A stretch of DNA of 64,000 nt, from NCBI GenBank assembly GCA_963713815.1, contig CAVQNH010000025.1, positions 121,693-185,692 on the forward strand. The letters run 5' to 3'. This document shows positions 32,390-40,367 of this stretch, in pieces; position 1 is the stretch's first letter, and the number at the start of each line of letters is the position of its first letter. The DNA comes from RYN-230 sp963713815. Lineage in GTDB: Bacteria > Actinomycetota > Actinomycetes > Streptosporangiales > Streptosporangiaceae. Both the position numbers and the translations under genes were made by a program. The notes below the pieces were generated by a model that saw nothing but the letters and a program-made list of their open reading frames with translations, was not told where the DNA came from and made no database searches.

Positions 32390-33997
32390 TCACCGGCCCG
32401 GCTCCGTCGTGGGCGGTGGGTCAGGAGCGCCGCCGGTCGTCCCGGGCGGGCCACCCGGTTGCGGGCGGCTGGGTGCGGGCCGCGGGTGTCCCGGGGCGTC
32501 CAGGGGGCTGCGGGCCGGCTGGGTGCGGGCCGCCGGGTGTCCCGGGGCGCCCAGAGGGCTGCGGGCTGGCTGGGTGCGGGCCGCCGGATGTCCGGGCCGG
32601 CCGTCGGGCTGCGGGCCGGCCGGGGTCCACCCGAGCGGCACGGTCGCGCGGACCCGGCTGGCGGGCCCGGTGACGATCACTTCGAGGGCCGTGGCCGCCG
32701 GGTGCAGCGGGGGAGTGAGGTACATCTTGATCATCCCCCTGGTCTGCGAGGCTGCGCCCCAGCTCATGCCGCTGACCAGATGCCAGCGCCCGGTGGAGTC
32801 ACGCGCCCGCCAGGACAGGGAAGGGTCCAGCGGGCTGCTGGCGGGCCCGGTGCCGTGCACCAGCCAGCCCTGGCCCTGAGGCTCCCAGCCGCTCGCCATC
32901 ACGTGCAGTGTCGCCCCGTCGCGCGACGATCGCAATCCGGCCAGCGCGAACCGGGCCCCGCCGATCTCTGGCAGCCCGGCCGCGAGCGGCGCGGTCGCGT
33001 CCAGGCCGTCGTGCCGGGGCCCGTCGGCGAGCAGGCTGATCCATGCGGGCGGCAGCGCGCGGGACGGGACCGGTCCGCCCGGGCCCAGGTCGAGCCCGAG
33101 CCGCCAGCCCAGCCCCGCCAGCCGCAACACGGCCGGGTCGCCGGCCGGCAGCGTGCCCGATCCGATCAGGTCCTCGATGACTTGGGCGATCCGGTGCTCC
33201 ACCTGCGCACCGGACCCGGTCCCGGCGTATTCCAGGGCCAGCAGGTCGTCGCCCATCTGATCGAGCAGCCGGGCCGCGGGGCTGTCTGGCGGGACCGGCT
33301 CAGTGATGATCTGCACCGCCCCGGGCGGTGCGGCCAGATCGATCCGGACGCGCTGGCCCTGAGCGCCCGGGCCTACCTCCAGCCAGCGCGTGCCCGGCGC
33401 CGGCGCTGGGTCCAGGCCCAGGTGGCAGTCCCACCAGTCGCGTCCGTCTTCGACGCCCATGTCCCACAGGGCGGCCCGGTAGCTGATCCCGCAGTCGTCG
33501 ACCGCGCCGACCTGGTAGAAGGGGGCGTGCCGGGGACGCGGCCCGGCTGCGCGCCGGGTCTGTCCCGCCCACCGGGCCGCGACCGCCAGGGCCGCCTGCG
33601 TATCGGTGCGGGCCAGGCTGAGCAGGCAGAACTCGCCGTACCAGCCTTCCCGCTCGGGAGGCAGCGCCAGCGTGGCGCCGACCTGGACCGCCGTGGGGGC
33701 GGCCGGGCCGGTCCTGGCCGGGCCGCGGCTGGGCCGGCTGGCCCAGTGCGGCCGGTGCAGGCTGCTGATGACCGGCCTGAGGTTCCCGCTGCGCAGCCCG
33801 GCCAAGGTCTCGAACTCGCTGACGACCCGCCAGGCCACCTCGGGGTCGACGGCGCCCACCGCGGCCAGCGTGGCCGCGGCCAGCCACACGCGGTGCGGAT
33901 GCGGCCCAGGGCCGGACAGGACCGGCCGCTGGCGCAGCTGGGCCTCCGCGATCAGCCGCAGGTAGGTCTCGGCCGCCTCCGGGCTCCCCGAGCTCAC
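32390..33997 (-). CDS. two-beta-domain operon protein, paralogue A
   Basis: A 535-residue protein of a family I do not recognise, present three times in tandem. The N-terminus SSGSPEAAETYLRLIAEAQL is a helical segment shared by all copies. First beta-rich half: TAVQVGATLALPPEREGWYG, FYQVGAVDDCGISYRAALW, then PAPAPGTRWLEVGPGA. A helical middle follows (ARLLDQMGDDLLALEY, PAWISLLADG). Second beta-rich half: LPEIGGARFALAGLRSSRDG, LSWRARDSTGRWHLVSG and LTPPLHPAATALEVIVTGPA. The two halves resemble each other and may be a duplicated sandwich domain. No catalytic motif is seen. The C-terminal 70 residues are a three-unit 51-bp repeat. ATG 33997 overlaps the previous stop (ATGA). Confidence 0.85.
   Translation of the reverse strand: MSSGSPEAAETYLRLIAEAQLRQRPVLSGPGPHPHRVWLAAATLAAVGAVDPEVAWRVVSEFETLAGLRSGNLRPVISSLHRPHWASRPSRGPARTGPAAPTAVQVGATLALPPEREGWYGEFCLLSLARTDTQAALAVAARWAGQTRRAAGPRPRHAPFYQVGAVDDCGISYRAALWDMGVEDGRDWWDCHLGLDPAPAPGTRWLEVGPGAQGQRVRIDLAAPPGAVQIITEPVPPDSPAARLLDQMGDDLLALEYAGTGSGAQVEHRIAQVIEDLIGSGTLPAGDPAVLRLAGLGWRLGLDLGPGGPVPSRALPPAWISLLADGPRHDGLDATAPLAAGLPEIGGARFALAGLRSSRDGATLHVMASGWEPQGQGWLVHGTGPASSPLDPSLSWRARDSTGRWHLVSGMSWGAASQTRGMIKMYLTPPLHPAATALEVIVTGPASRVRATVPLGWTPAGPQPDGRPGHPAARTQPARSPLGAPGHPAARTQPARSPLDAPGHPRPAPSRPQPGGPPGTTGGAPDPPPTTEPGR
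32469..32620. repeat. tandem repeat of about 51 bp, three units, at the 3' end of paralogue A
   Basis: Units starting CTGGGTGCGGGCCGC begin at 32469, 32519 and 32570. The first is 50 bp and the others 51 bp, so the encoded peptide (PGHPAARTQPARSPLGA-type) changes frame in the last unit. That one-base difference may have shifted the stop codon of paralogue A. Confidence 0.85.
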
Positions 33998-35816
33998 GGG
34001 CTGGCCAGCCAGCGCAGCGGCAGGGTCACCGCGGCCTGGCTCGCCGGGCCGCGCACGAGGAGATCCAGCGACCGGGCCTCAGGATGGAGGGCCGGGCCGA
34101 GTTCCACGAGCAGATCGACCTGGCCTCCTCCGAAGTGCGCGCCGTATTCGCGGGCCAGGTGCCAGCGGCCCCGGTCGTCCCGCGCCCACCAGGAGAAGCG
34201 ATCTTCCAGGCTGGTAAGCGGGCTGGGCTGCCAGCCCCACGCCATCACCCGGAGGGTAGCGGAACCGGCGGCCGAATCCAGGCCCGCGACGGCGAACCGG
34301 GCTCCGTCCACCTCCGGCAGCACCGCCGCCACCGCGGCCACCCGGTCCGGCCCGTCCGCCGCCCCGCGGTGGTCGAGCACACTCTGCCACGCGTCCGGCA
34401 GCCCGGCGGGCTGGGCCAGGGGCCGCAGGGCCGGCGGGAACGGTATGCCGAGCCGGTCGGCCAGGGCGGCGAGCCGGCCGAGGGCCACGGACCCGGTGAG
34501 GCCAGTGGCGGCCTGGAGGGCCCCGACCACCTCGGCCAGGTCCGCCAGCGCTGCGGCGCCGGTGCCGTATCCGTGCGTCACCTCGCCCAGCACCTTCTCC
34601 GCGAGGGTGTCCAGCGGGCGGTCGGCCGGACTCGCGCGGGCGGGCAGGCTGGCCCACACGCCCGGATCCGGTGCGACGGAGATCCGGTGCGCCTGGATCC
34701 GGTGCGCCTGGATCCGGTGGGACGGGATCGGTCGTGGCGGGATCCGGGCCGGCTGGATCCCGCGCTGCTGAGGTCCCGGGATATGCCGGGCCGGTCGGGC
34801 CGGGCCCAGTCAGGTCGGCCCGGATCGGGTCGGTGATGGCCGGCCCGGTGATGTCCAGCCAGCGGGTTCCGGGTGGCGGCACGGGGGTCAGCTCGAAGGC
34901 TACCGAGCACCGGCCATAGGGCGACCGGGAGGTGTGGTCGGCCTGGTACCGCGCACCCTGGTCATCGACGGCGGTGAGGTGACCGAAGGGCAGGGGCGGC
35001 GGCCAGCTGCTCCGCCCCACGGGGCTGGGAACCGGGCGGCGGCAGCCGTGCGGCCGCGGTAAGCACCGCCCGGTCCGGGGCCACGATCAGGGCGAGCAGG
35101 GCTGCCTCGCCCCGGGACCCGCCGGGTCCGAGAGGCAGCGTCGACCCGATCGGGACCGCCCGCACGGGGCCCGCTGGCAGCGGGGGTGGTGGGGACCCCG
35201 GCTGCCAGGGAGAACCCGGCCCCCACCACCGGGGGCCAGGCGGCTGGTACAGCCGGCGGGCGGCGAGCTTGCCGCGGAGGGACAGCGCATCAGTCAGGCT
35301 GTCGAGCACCGTCCGGGCTGACGCTTCACTGATCGTCCCCGCCGCCACCAGCGCGCTGGCCACCTGGCCCACCCGGCCCACGGCTGCGTCGGCCGGGGGC
35401 TCCGCGAGCCGGCCGCGGCGGGGCGGCTGCGGCCGCACCGGCGGCCGGGCCCGCAGGGTCCGCCACAGGACCGGCTCGACGGCCCGGCCGGCCGGCGTCC
35501 GCCGGGCCGCCGAGACCGCGGTACGAGCCGTCGGCCACAGTGACCTCAACCACGGGGACCTCAACCACGGGGACCTCAACCACGGGGAGGTCAACCACGG
35601 GGACGCCAGCAGCAGACCGGACCGCCGGGCCGCGGACCGGACCGGGGGGAGCAGCGGGGCGAGCAGCGGCCGGGAAAGACGGACCGCCGAGCGCACCCCG
35701 GAGGGCAGCCCCGGGGAGCCGGGCGACTCGTACCCCGGGTAAGCCAGCGCGCGGCGCAGCTCGGACTCGGCCATCAGCCGCAGGTAGGTTTCGGCCCGCT
35801 CCGCTGGCGTCGTCAC
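33994..35816 (-). CDS. two-beta-domain operon protein, paralogue B, with two apparent frameshifts
   Basis: The second family member, spread over three reading frames. From GTG 35816 the first frame has TTPAERAETYLRLMAESELR and VRAVPIGSTLPLGPGGSRGE, up to about 35030. The second frame has PLPFGHLTAVDDQGARYQAD and LTPVPPPGTRWLDITGPA, up to about 34680. The third has PLDTLAEKVLGEVTHGYGTG, LPEVDGARFAVAGLDSAAGS, FSWWARDDRGRWHLAREYG and LHPEARSLDLLVRGPASQAA. Rejoined, they give about 607 residues collinear with paralogue A. Both shifts fall in GC- or repeat-rich DNA, and the first could instead be an overlap of 59 bp between two genes (GTG 35020). Its last stop overlaps the paralogue A start by 4 bp. 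Confidence 0.7.
34660..34720. repeat. 15-bp minisatellite in paralogue B (PDPGA-type)
   Basis: Units related to CTGGATCCGGTGCGC recur with 15-bp period around 34665-34720, encoding PDPGA-like pentapeptides in the linker between the two beta-rich halves. One of the two apparent frameshifts of this gene falls at its edge. Confidence 0.75.
35541..35600. repeat. 15-bp minisatellite in paralogue B (SPWLR-type)
   Basis: Four 15-bp units related to GGACCTCAACCACGG at 35541, 35556, 35571 and 35586. On the minus strand they encode repeated PWLRS/PWLTS peptides in the N-terminal part of paralogue B. Confidence 0.93.
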
Positions 35817-35934
35817 GCCCACCTCCGCCGGGGTGCCTGCCCGCTCTACCAACCGGGGTGCCTGCCCGCGCGGCCGTCCGGTGGACCTGCCCGCGCGACC
35901 AGCCGGCGTGCCGCGGACCCCGTCATTTCGTCGG

Positions 35935-36855
35935 TTAACACGATATATCTTGATCTTCGGATTCCGCCAGCCGTGACCCCGGGGTCAGCGGCAAGGTCGC
36001 CGTCACCTGGCTGGACCGGCCGGTGAGGATGATGTCCAGGACTGTCGCCGCGGGATCCAGTGGCGGGTAGAACTCCAGGTGGAACGTGCCGGCGACCATG
36101 TCATAGGGGGGCCACCGGCCTACATGCCAGCGCCCGGCGTTGTCACGGGCCCACCAGGAAAAGGGCTGCCCCAGGCGGAAGGCGCGGGGCCGGGACTCCC
36201 AGCCCCAGGCGAACACGGACATGATCGCCTCACGCTCCCCGGACACCAGCCCGGCCAGCACGAACCGGGCTCCATCGATCTCCGGGAGGACCGAGGCGGC
36301 CGGCAGGACGCCGAGCCGGCCTTCCTGGCGCGGGTCGCGGTCCAGCACGCTGGCCCACGGCCTGGGAAGATCCACTCTGCGACCCTGGTCGGCCAGCGCC
36401 CCCCGGACTTCGATGGCACGCCGCTGGCAGAGCCGGGCGAGCCGGGCCGCCGCCGGGCTGCCCGCAGGCAGCGCCCCGGCCGCCTCGAGGGCTGCTGCCA
36501 CCTCGGCGAGGCTGCTGGCCAGCGCCGTGGCCTCGATACCGGGCATGGGGCCACCGCCCAGCATCGTGTCCGCCACGGCATCGAGCAGCAGTTCGCCGGG
36601 AGCACGTGGGGTGCGGGGCTCAGCCCTGACCGGGGCCGGGGTCTGGCCGGTGAGCGCGATCCGGATGGGCCGCCCCGGGCCGGCGGGGATGTCCAGCCAC
36701 CGTGTCCCGGGCGGCGGGACAGGCGAGAGGTCGAGCACGCCGCTCTCGTGCCAGCCGGCGTCACCGCTCTCGAAGCTCAGCCGGTAGGGCCGGTCCCGGT
36801 CGTCGGTCAGCCCGGAATCGCCGAAGGGCGGGAAGCTGGGTGACCGCCCCGTCAT
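35935..36855 (-). CDS. two-beta-domain operon protein, paralogue C, C-terminal part
   Basis: A 306-residue protein equivalent to the last two-thirds of paralogue A. It begins TGRSPSFPPFGDSGLTDDRD, has LDLSPVPPPGTRWLDIPAGP, a helical middle (ASSLAEVAAALEAAGALPAG), then LPEIDGARFVLAGLVSGERE, FSWWARDNAGRWHVGRW and PPLDPAATVLDIILTGRSSQ. ATG 36855 shares one base with the stop of the N-terminal gene (TGATG), so the family member is split into two co-translated polypeptides instead of one. The split lies at the end of the first beta block. Whether the split is natural or due to an indel cannot be decided from sequence alone. A 118-bp gap separates it from paralogue B. Confidence 0.8.
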   Translation of the reverse strand: MTGRSPSFPPFGDSGLTDDRDRPYRLSFESGDAGWHESGVLDLSPVPPPGTRWLDIPAGPGRPIRIALTGQTPAPVRAEPRTPRAPGELLLDAVADTMLGGGPMPGIEATALASSLAEVAAALEAAGALPAGSPAAARLARLCQRRAIEVRGALADQGRRVDLPRPWASVLDRDPRQEGRLGVLPAASVLPEIDGARFVLAGLVSGEREAIMSVFAWGWESRPRAFRLGQPFSWWARDNAGRWHVGRWPPYDMVAGTFHLEFYPPLDPAATVLDIILTGRSSQVTATLPLTPGSRLAESEDQDISC

Positions 36856-37385
36856 CACGTTCCGGCCTGGCCGCCTGCTTCCCGCCACGAGCTGACAAAG
36901 GTGGTCATGATGGCGGCCCGCCCCGGGGCCAGCACCAGAGTCTGCAGGTGCACCTGCCCCAGGTAACCGTCCCGCTCGGCGGGCACGGCCACGCCTATGG
37001 GGATGGCCCGGTAGCTGCCGCCCGGCGGCCGGGTCACCGGGCTGACCGCGGCAGGCTGCTGCCCAGATCCGGCGCGGCCAGCTCGCCCCGGGCCGTCCCC
37101 GGGCGCGGGCCCGCGGAACAGGGCATGAGGGGGGCACAGGCCGCGCGCGGCCAGGGCCGCCTCGAAGTCGCCGAGCAGGCGGCCGGCCGCTGTCCCGCCG
37201 AGAGCGCCCACCTTGCTGAGCGCGCTCAGGACGGCCCTGACCCGCAGGAGCCCTTCCTCCTCGGGTGGCAGGCCGCCATCCCGGAAGTCCTCGTCCAGCC
37301 ACAGGAAGCGCGGAGAGGCGGCGCCACGGCGCAACTGGCTCTCGGCCAGCAGCCGGACGTGGGTCTCGGCGGCCGCGCTATCCAC
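36855..37385 (-). CDS. two-beta-domain operon protein, paralogue C, N-terminal part
   Basis: A 176-residue protein matching the N-terminal third of paralogues A and B: DSAAAETHVRLLAESQLRRG, a helical region (RAVLSALSKVGALGGTAAGR), and the first beta block SYRAIPIGVAVPAERDGYLG with VHLQTLVLAPGRAAIMTTFV. I choose GTG 37385, which overlaps the LigD-type gene by 8 bp, because it aligns with the starts of the other copies. ATG 37424 is the alternative and would overlap by 47 bp. The ending meets the next gene in a TGATG junction. Co-translation suggests the two parts assemble into the same unit as the fused homologues. Confidence 0.78.
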   Translation of the reverse strand: MDSAAAETHVRLLAESQLRRGAASPRFLWLDEDFRDGGLPPEEEGLLRVRAVLSALSKVGALGGTAAGRLLGDFEAALAARGLCPPHALFRGPAPGDGPGRAGRAGSGQQPAAVSPVTRPPGGSYRAIPIGVAVPAERDGYLGQVHLQTLVLAPGRAAIMTTFVSSWREAGGQAGT

Positions 37386-38778
37386 CCGGCCGGCCGCCGC
37401 CCCGGGCCCAGGGATCGTAGTCAACGTCGAGCTCTTCCTGGGGCGGCCGCTCAGCCTCGGGCACGTGGCGCAGGTTCAGCCGGATCCGGGTCCAGGTGGA
37501 GCTGCGCCCTCGCATCGAATCCACCAGCACGTCGGCGGGCTCCAGGAGGGGCCAGACGGCGGCGTGCCGTTCCTTCCAGCGGTCCAGCCCGGCCAGGGCC
37601 TCGTCCTTGGTCGCGGCGCGGGCCACTTCGATGAGCGGCATGGTGGAGCGGCGGCGGCCGGTGGGCCGGCTGCCGGCTGCCGGCCCGGGGGCTGGCGGCT
37701 CGATGCCGGCCGGGCCGCCGGAATCGGATGTTCCCGCGCCGTCCGGGCCGCCTCGCGCCGCGGCCTGGCCTGCCCCGGCCCGCCGGCGCTTCGACGGCTG
37801 GACCCGGGGCGGTTCCCCCGCCTGCTTGTCATAGTGCGGCGGCCACGGGGCGTCCGGCAGCCCGGCTGCCTCGTCCTCCTCGGCCAGCCTGAGCAGCGGG
37901 TCCAGCGAGCCAGCCGCGTCGTCCATCCCCTGCCACGGGTCACCCAGCCGGGCAAAACGTTCCGGCACGGTGTCGATGGTGAACGCCTCCGGCCGGCAAT
38001 CGGCGACTTCGTCCCAGTTCAGCGGGGTCGAGACCCGGGCGTCCGGGGTAGGGCGCACCGAGTACGCCGATGCCACCGTCCGGTCCTTCGCGTTCTGGTT
38101 GTAGTCCACGAAGACGCCGTGCCGTTCCTCTTTCCACCACTTCGCGGTGGCCAGGTCCGGTGCCCGGCGCTCGACCTCGCGGGCCAGGGCCACGGCGGCC
38201 CGGCGGACCTGGGCGAACTCCCAGCGCCGCTCGATCCTGGTGTAGACGTGGAAGCCGCGCGAGCCGGACGTCTTGGGCCAGCCGGCCAGCCCGAAGTCGG
38301 CCAGTACTTCCCGGGCGACCAGCGCGACCTGGAGGATCTGGGACCATTCCACCCCCGGCACCGGGTCCAGATCGACGCGGAGCTCGTCCGGGTGCTCGAG
38401 GTCGTCGGCCCGGACCGGGTGCGGGTTGAGGTCGATGCAGCCCAGGTTGACGGCCCAGACCAGGGTGGCGGCGTCCCGGGGCACGACCTCCACGGCGCTG
38501 CGCCCGGACGGGAAGCGCAGCTCCACCGTGTCGATCCACGGCGGCCGGGACTCCGGCGCCCGCTTCTGGAAGAACGCCTCGCCCTCCGCGCCGTGCACGA
38601 AGCGCTTGAGCACCATGGGACGTCCCGCGGTACCGGCCATGGCCCCGTCCGCCACGCTGAGGTAGTACCGGACCAGGTCAAGCTTGGTGTGCCCGGTACG
38701 CGGGAAGAAGATCTTGCCCGGATTGGAGATGGCCACCTCGTGGCCTGCCACCTCCAGGATTTCCTTGCGATCGGCCAT
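37378..38778 (-). CDS. LigD-type DNA polymerase/primase domain protein
   Basis: A 466-residue archaeo-eukaryotic primase-type polymerase of the LigD PolDom group, acting in non-homologous end joining by filling DNA ends with preferentially ribonucleotides. The catalytic site is recognisable in ELRVDLDPVPGVEWSQI (the metal-binding D-x-D), followed by KTSGSRGFHVYTRIERRW and DYNQNAKDRTVASAYSVRPT. The opening ISNPGKIFFPRTGHTKLDLV is the usual N-terminus. The PolDom ends near residue 290. A Pro/Ala-rich linker and a C-terminal extension (MPLIEVARAATKDEALAGLD) follow, with no ligase or nuclease domain seen. ATG 38778 fits the family start. No ku gene is nearby. Its stop overlaps the paralogue C gene, so it may head that operon. 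Confidence 0.88.
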   Translation of the reverse strand: MADRKEILEVAGHEVAISNPGKIFFPRTGHTKLDLVRYYLSVADGAMAGTAGRPMVLKRFVHGAEGEAFFQKRAPESRPPWIDTVELRFPSGRSAVEVVPRDAATLVWAVNLGCIDLNPHPVRADDLEHPDELRVDLDPVPGVEWSQILQVALVAREVLADFGLAGWPKTSGSRGFHVYTRIERRWEFAQVRRAAVALAREVERRAPDLATAKWWKEERHGVFVDYNQNAKDRTVASAYSVRPTPDARVSTPLNWDEVADCRPEAFTIDTVPERFARLGDPWQGMDDAAGSLDPLLRLAEEDEAAGLPDAPWPPHYDKQAGEPPRVQPSKRRRAGAGQAAARGGPDGAGTSDSGGPAGIEPPAPGPAAGSRPTGRRRSTMPLIEVARAATKDEALAGLDRWKERHAAVWPLLEPADVLVDSMRGRSSTWTRIRLNLRHVPEAERPPQEELDVDYDPWARGGGRPGG

Positions 38779-38839
38779 GGCGCCACCATAACCGGAGCCC
38801 ACGGCCCGGGCGCGGCGCGCCGCCGGCGCCAGGCGCGGC

Positions 38840-39979
38840 TTAGCTCCGGATGTCCTCGATCACCGCGATGAGCTCGCGCATGGTGCTGCGCAGCAGCCGG
38901 ATCCGGTGCAGCGCCACGAGCCGGGCGGCGAGCGGGACGGTGCGGTCGATCAGCCGGTACGTCTTGGCGCAGCCCGGCGAGGTGTCATGGACCCAGTACA
39001 GGATCACGCCGAGCGAGTACAGCCAGAGCAGCTCCGGGAGCTGGGCGCGCAGTTCCCGGTCGATCTTGAGGGACGAGCCGTCGATCAGCTCGCCGTACAT
39101 CGCCGTGGCCGCGTCCCGGGCCGGGCTCGATTCCTTGCTGAACGGGCTCAGCGGGCTGCTCGGCTCGGCCGCGTACTTGAAGAACCTGGCCGCGAACTCG
39201 TGGTACGGCGCGGAGATGTCGATCAGCGCGCGCAGGGTGCCGAGCAGCCGGGCCGAGAAATCGGTCTCGCGGCCCAGGACCTCGCGGCAGGCGGCCAGGT
39301 GATCGGCCTGGTTGCTCTCGTAGAACTGCTGGACCAGTTCTTCCTTGGAGCTGAAGTAGTAGTAGGCGTTGCCGGTCGAGACGTCCGCCTCCCGGGCGAT
39401 GGCCCGCATGGTGGTCGCCTCGTACCCGTGTTCCCGGAACAGCCGCAGGGCCGCCGCCACGATCGCGGCCCGGGTCTGCTCGGCCCGGGGAGTCAGCTCA
39501 AGCTCGGCCACAGTGGTCAATGTACGTCCTGGGGTTCGCGCGGGAGGATGCCCGGCTGGGGGCCCTGGCAGGGAACCGGTGCCGGCTGCGGCCCGCCCCG
39601 GGCCGACCCGGTCGGTGCCGGCTGCGCCCGTCGCGCCGGGCGCCGGGCGGCGCCGGATCCGGCGGAAGATGGCGACGTTCATCAGGTGCAGCGCGCCCAG
39701 GACCAGGAGCACCTCGCCGATCTTCACGGACAGCACCCCGGCCGCCTGGGGGACGCTGGTGATCTGCCCGGACGGCCGCATGGCCAGCACCACGAAACCC
39801 AGCGTGAGCAGGTAGAAGCCGACCACCAGGAGCCGGTTGACGGCCTCCGCGAGCGCCTGGTCACCGCCGAACACGTCCCGCAGGAAGACCCGGCCGCTGC
39901 GGGACAGGACCAGGCCCGCCCCGACGGTGAGGCTGACGCTGATGGCCAGGTAAACGAGGTAGGTGACAACGGCGCCCAT
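38840..39979 (-). CDS. membrane domain fused in frame to a TetR-family regulator
   Basis: A single open frame of 379 residues. Residues 1-105 carry three membrane helices (TYLVYLAISVSLTVGAGLVL, LLVVGFYLLTLGFVVLAM, IGEVLLVLGALHLMNVAIF). A Pro/Gly-rich linker of about 45 residues leads to a TetR protein from about residue 155. Its HTH reads ATTMRAIAREADVSTGNAYY and is followed by YFSSKEELVQQFYESNQADH. The TetR part could be translated alone from GTG 39511. Normally the two would be separate genes; the fusion is either real, giving a membrane-bound repressor, or the product of an indel that removed a stop. Two palindromes upstream of ATG 39979 are its likely operators. Confidence 0.75.
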   Translation of the reverse strand: MGAVVTYLVYLAISVSLTVGAGLVLSRSGRVFLRDVFGGDQALAEAVNRLLVVGFYLLTLGFVVLAMRPSGQITSVPQAAGVLSVKIGEVLLVLGALHLMNVAIFRRIRRRPAPGATGAAGTDRVGPGRAAAGTGSLPGPPAGHPPARTPGRTLTTVAELELTPRAEQTRAAIVAAALRLFREHGYEATTMRAIAREADVSTGNAYYYFSSKEELVQQFYESNQADHLAACREVLGRETDFSARLLGTLRALIDISAPYHEFAARFFKYAAEPSSPLSPFSKESSPARDAATAMYGELIDGSSLKIDRELRAQLPELLWLYSLGVILYWVHDTSPGCAKTYRLIDRTVPLAARLVALHRIRLLRSTMRELIAVIEDIRS

Positions 39980-40011
39980 CGCGCCTCCCCGGAGTCGGGA
40001 CTCTCAATGAG

Positions 40012-40074
40012 TTGAACGTGTTCAAGTATGCGCCGGCCCGACCGGTGGGTAAAGGTAATTTTGAACACGTTCAA
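40012..40074. promoter_or_regulatory. twin TetR-type operators
   Basis: TTGAACGTGTTCAA (40012-40025) and TTGAACACGTTCAA (40061-40074) are each perfect TTGAAC-N2-GTTCAA palindromes, with centres 49 bp apart. They lie 33 and 82 bp upstream of the TetR-fusion start. The rest of the 388-bp gap (39980-40367) holds no other gene or clear signal. Confidence 0.8.
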
Positions 40075-40367
40075 GAATTGGCCCGGTCCGGCAGGCGGGC
40101 TGGCCCGCGGCGCCCTTGCCCGTCCGGTACGGCAGTGTTTGACTGGGACGAACCGCGCACAGCAGGCCCGGGGTGGCAGCAGGATGGGGACCAGCTGCAG
40201 CGCGGCGAGGACGGGGTTCACAACGGCGCTAGCGACGACTTGTCGTTCCTGCTGGCCGGGCGGCGCGCCCAGAGCGCATCGCTGCCGACGACCGCACCGA
40301 TCGAGGATGCGGCCCCACCGCCGGGCGCGGATGCCTGACCGCCGGGAAAGGCGGACAAGGAGACATC

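Noticed and set aside
32390..32392. An in-frame TGA separates paralogue A from the next gene with open frame on both sides; selA in the window raised the idea of selenocysteine readthrough.
   Set aside because: The sequence before the TGA is an out-of-phase repeat tail and the joined product has no redox motif. A shifted stop and a start at 32393 explain it better.
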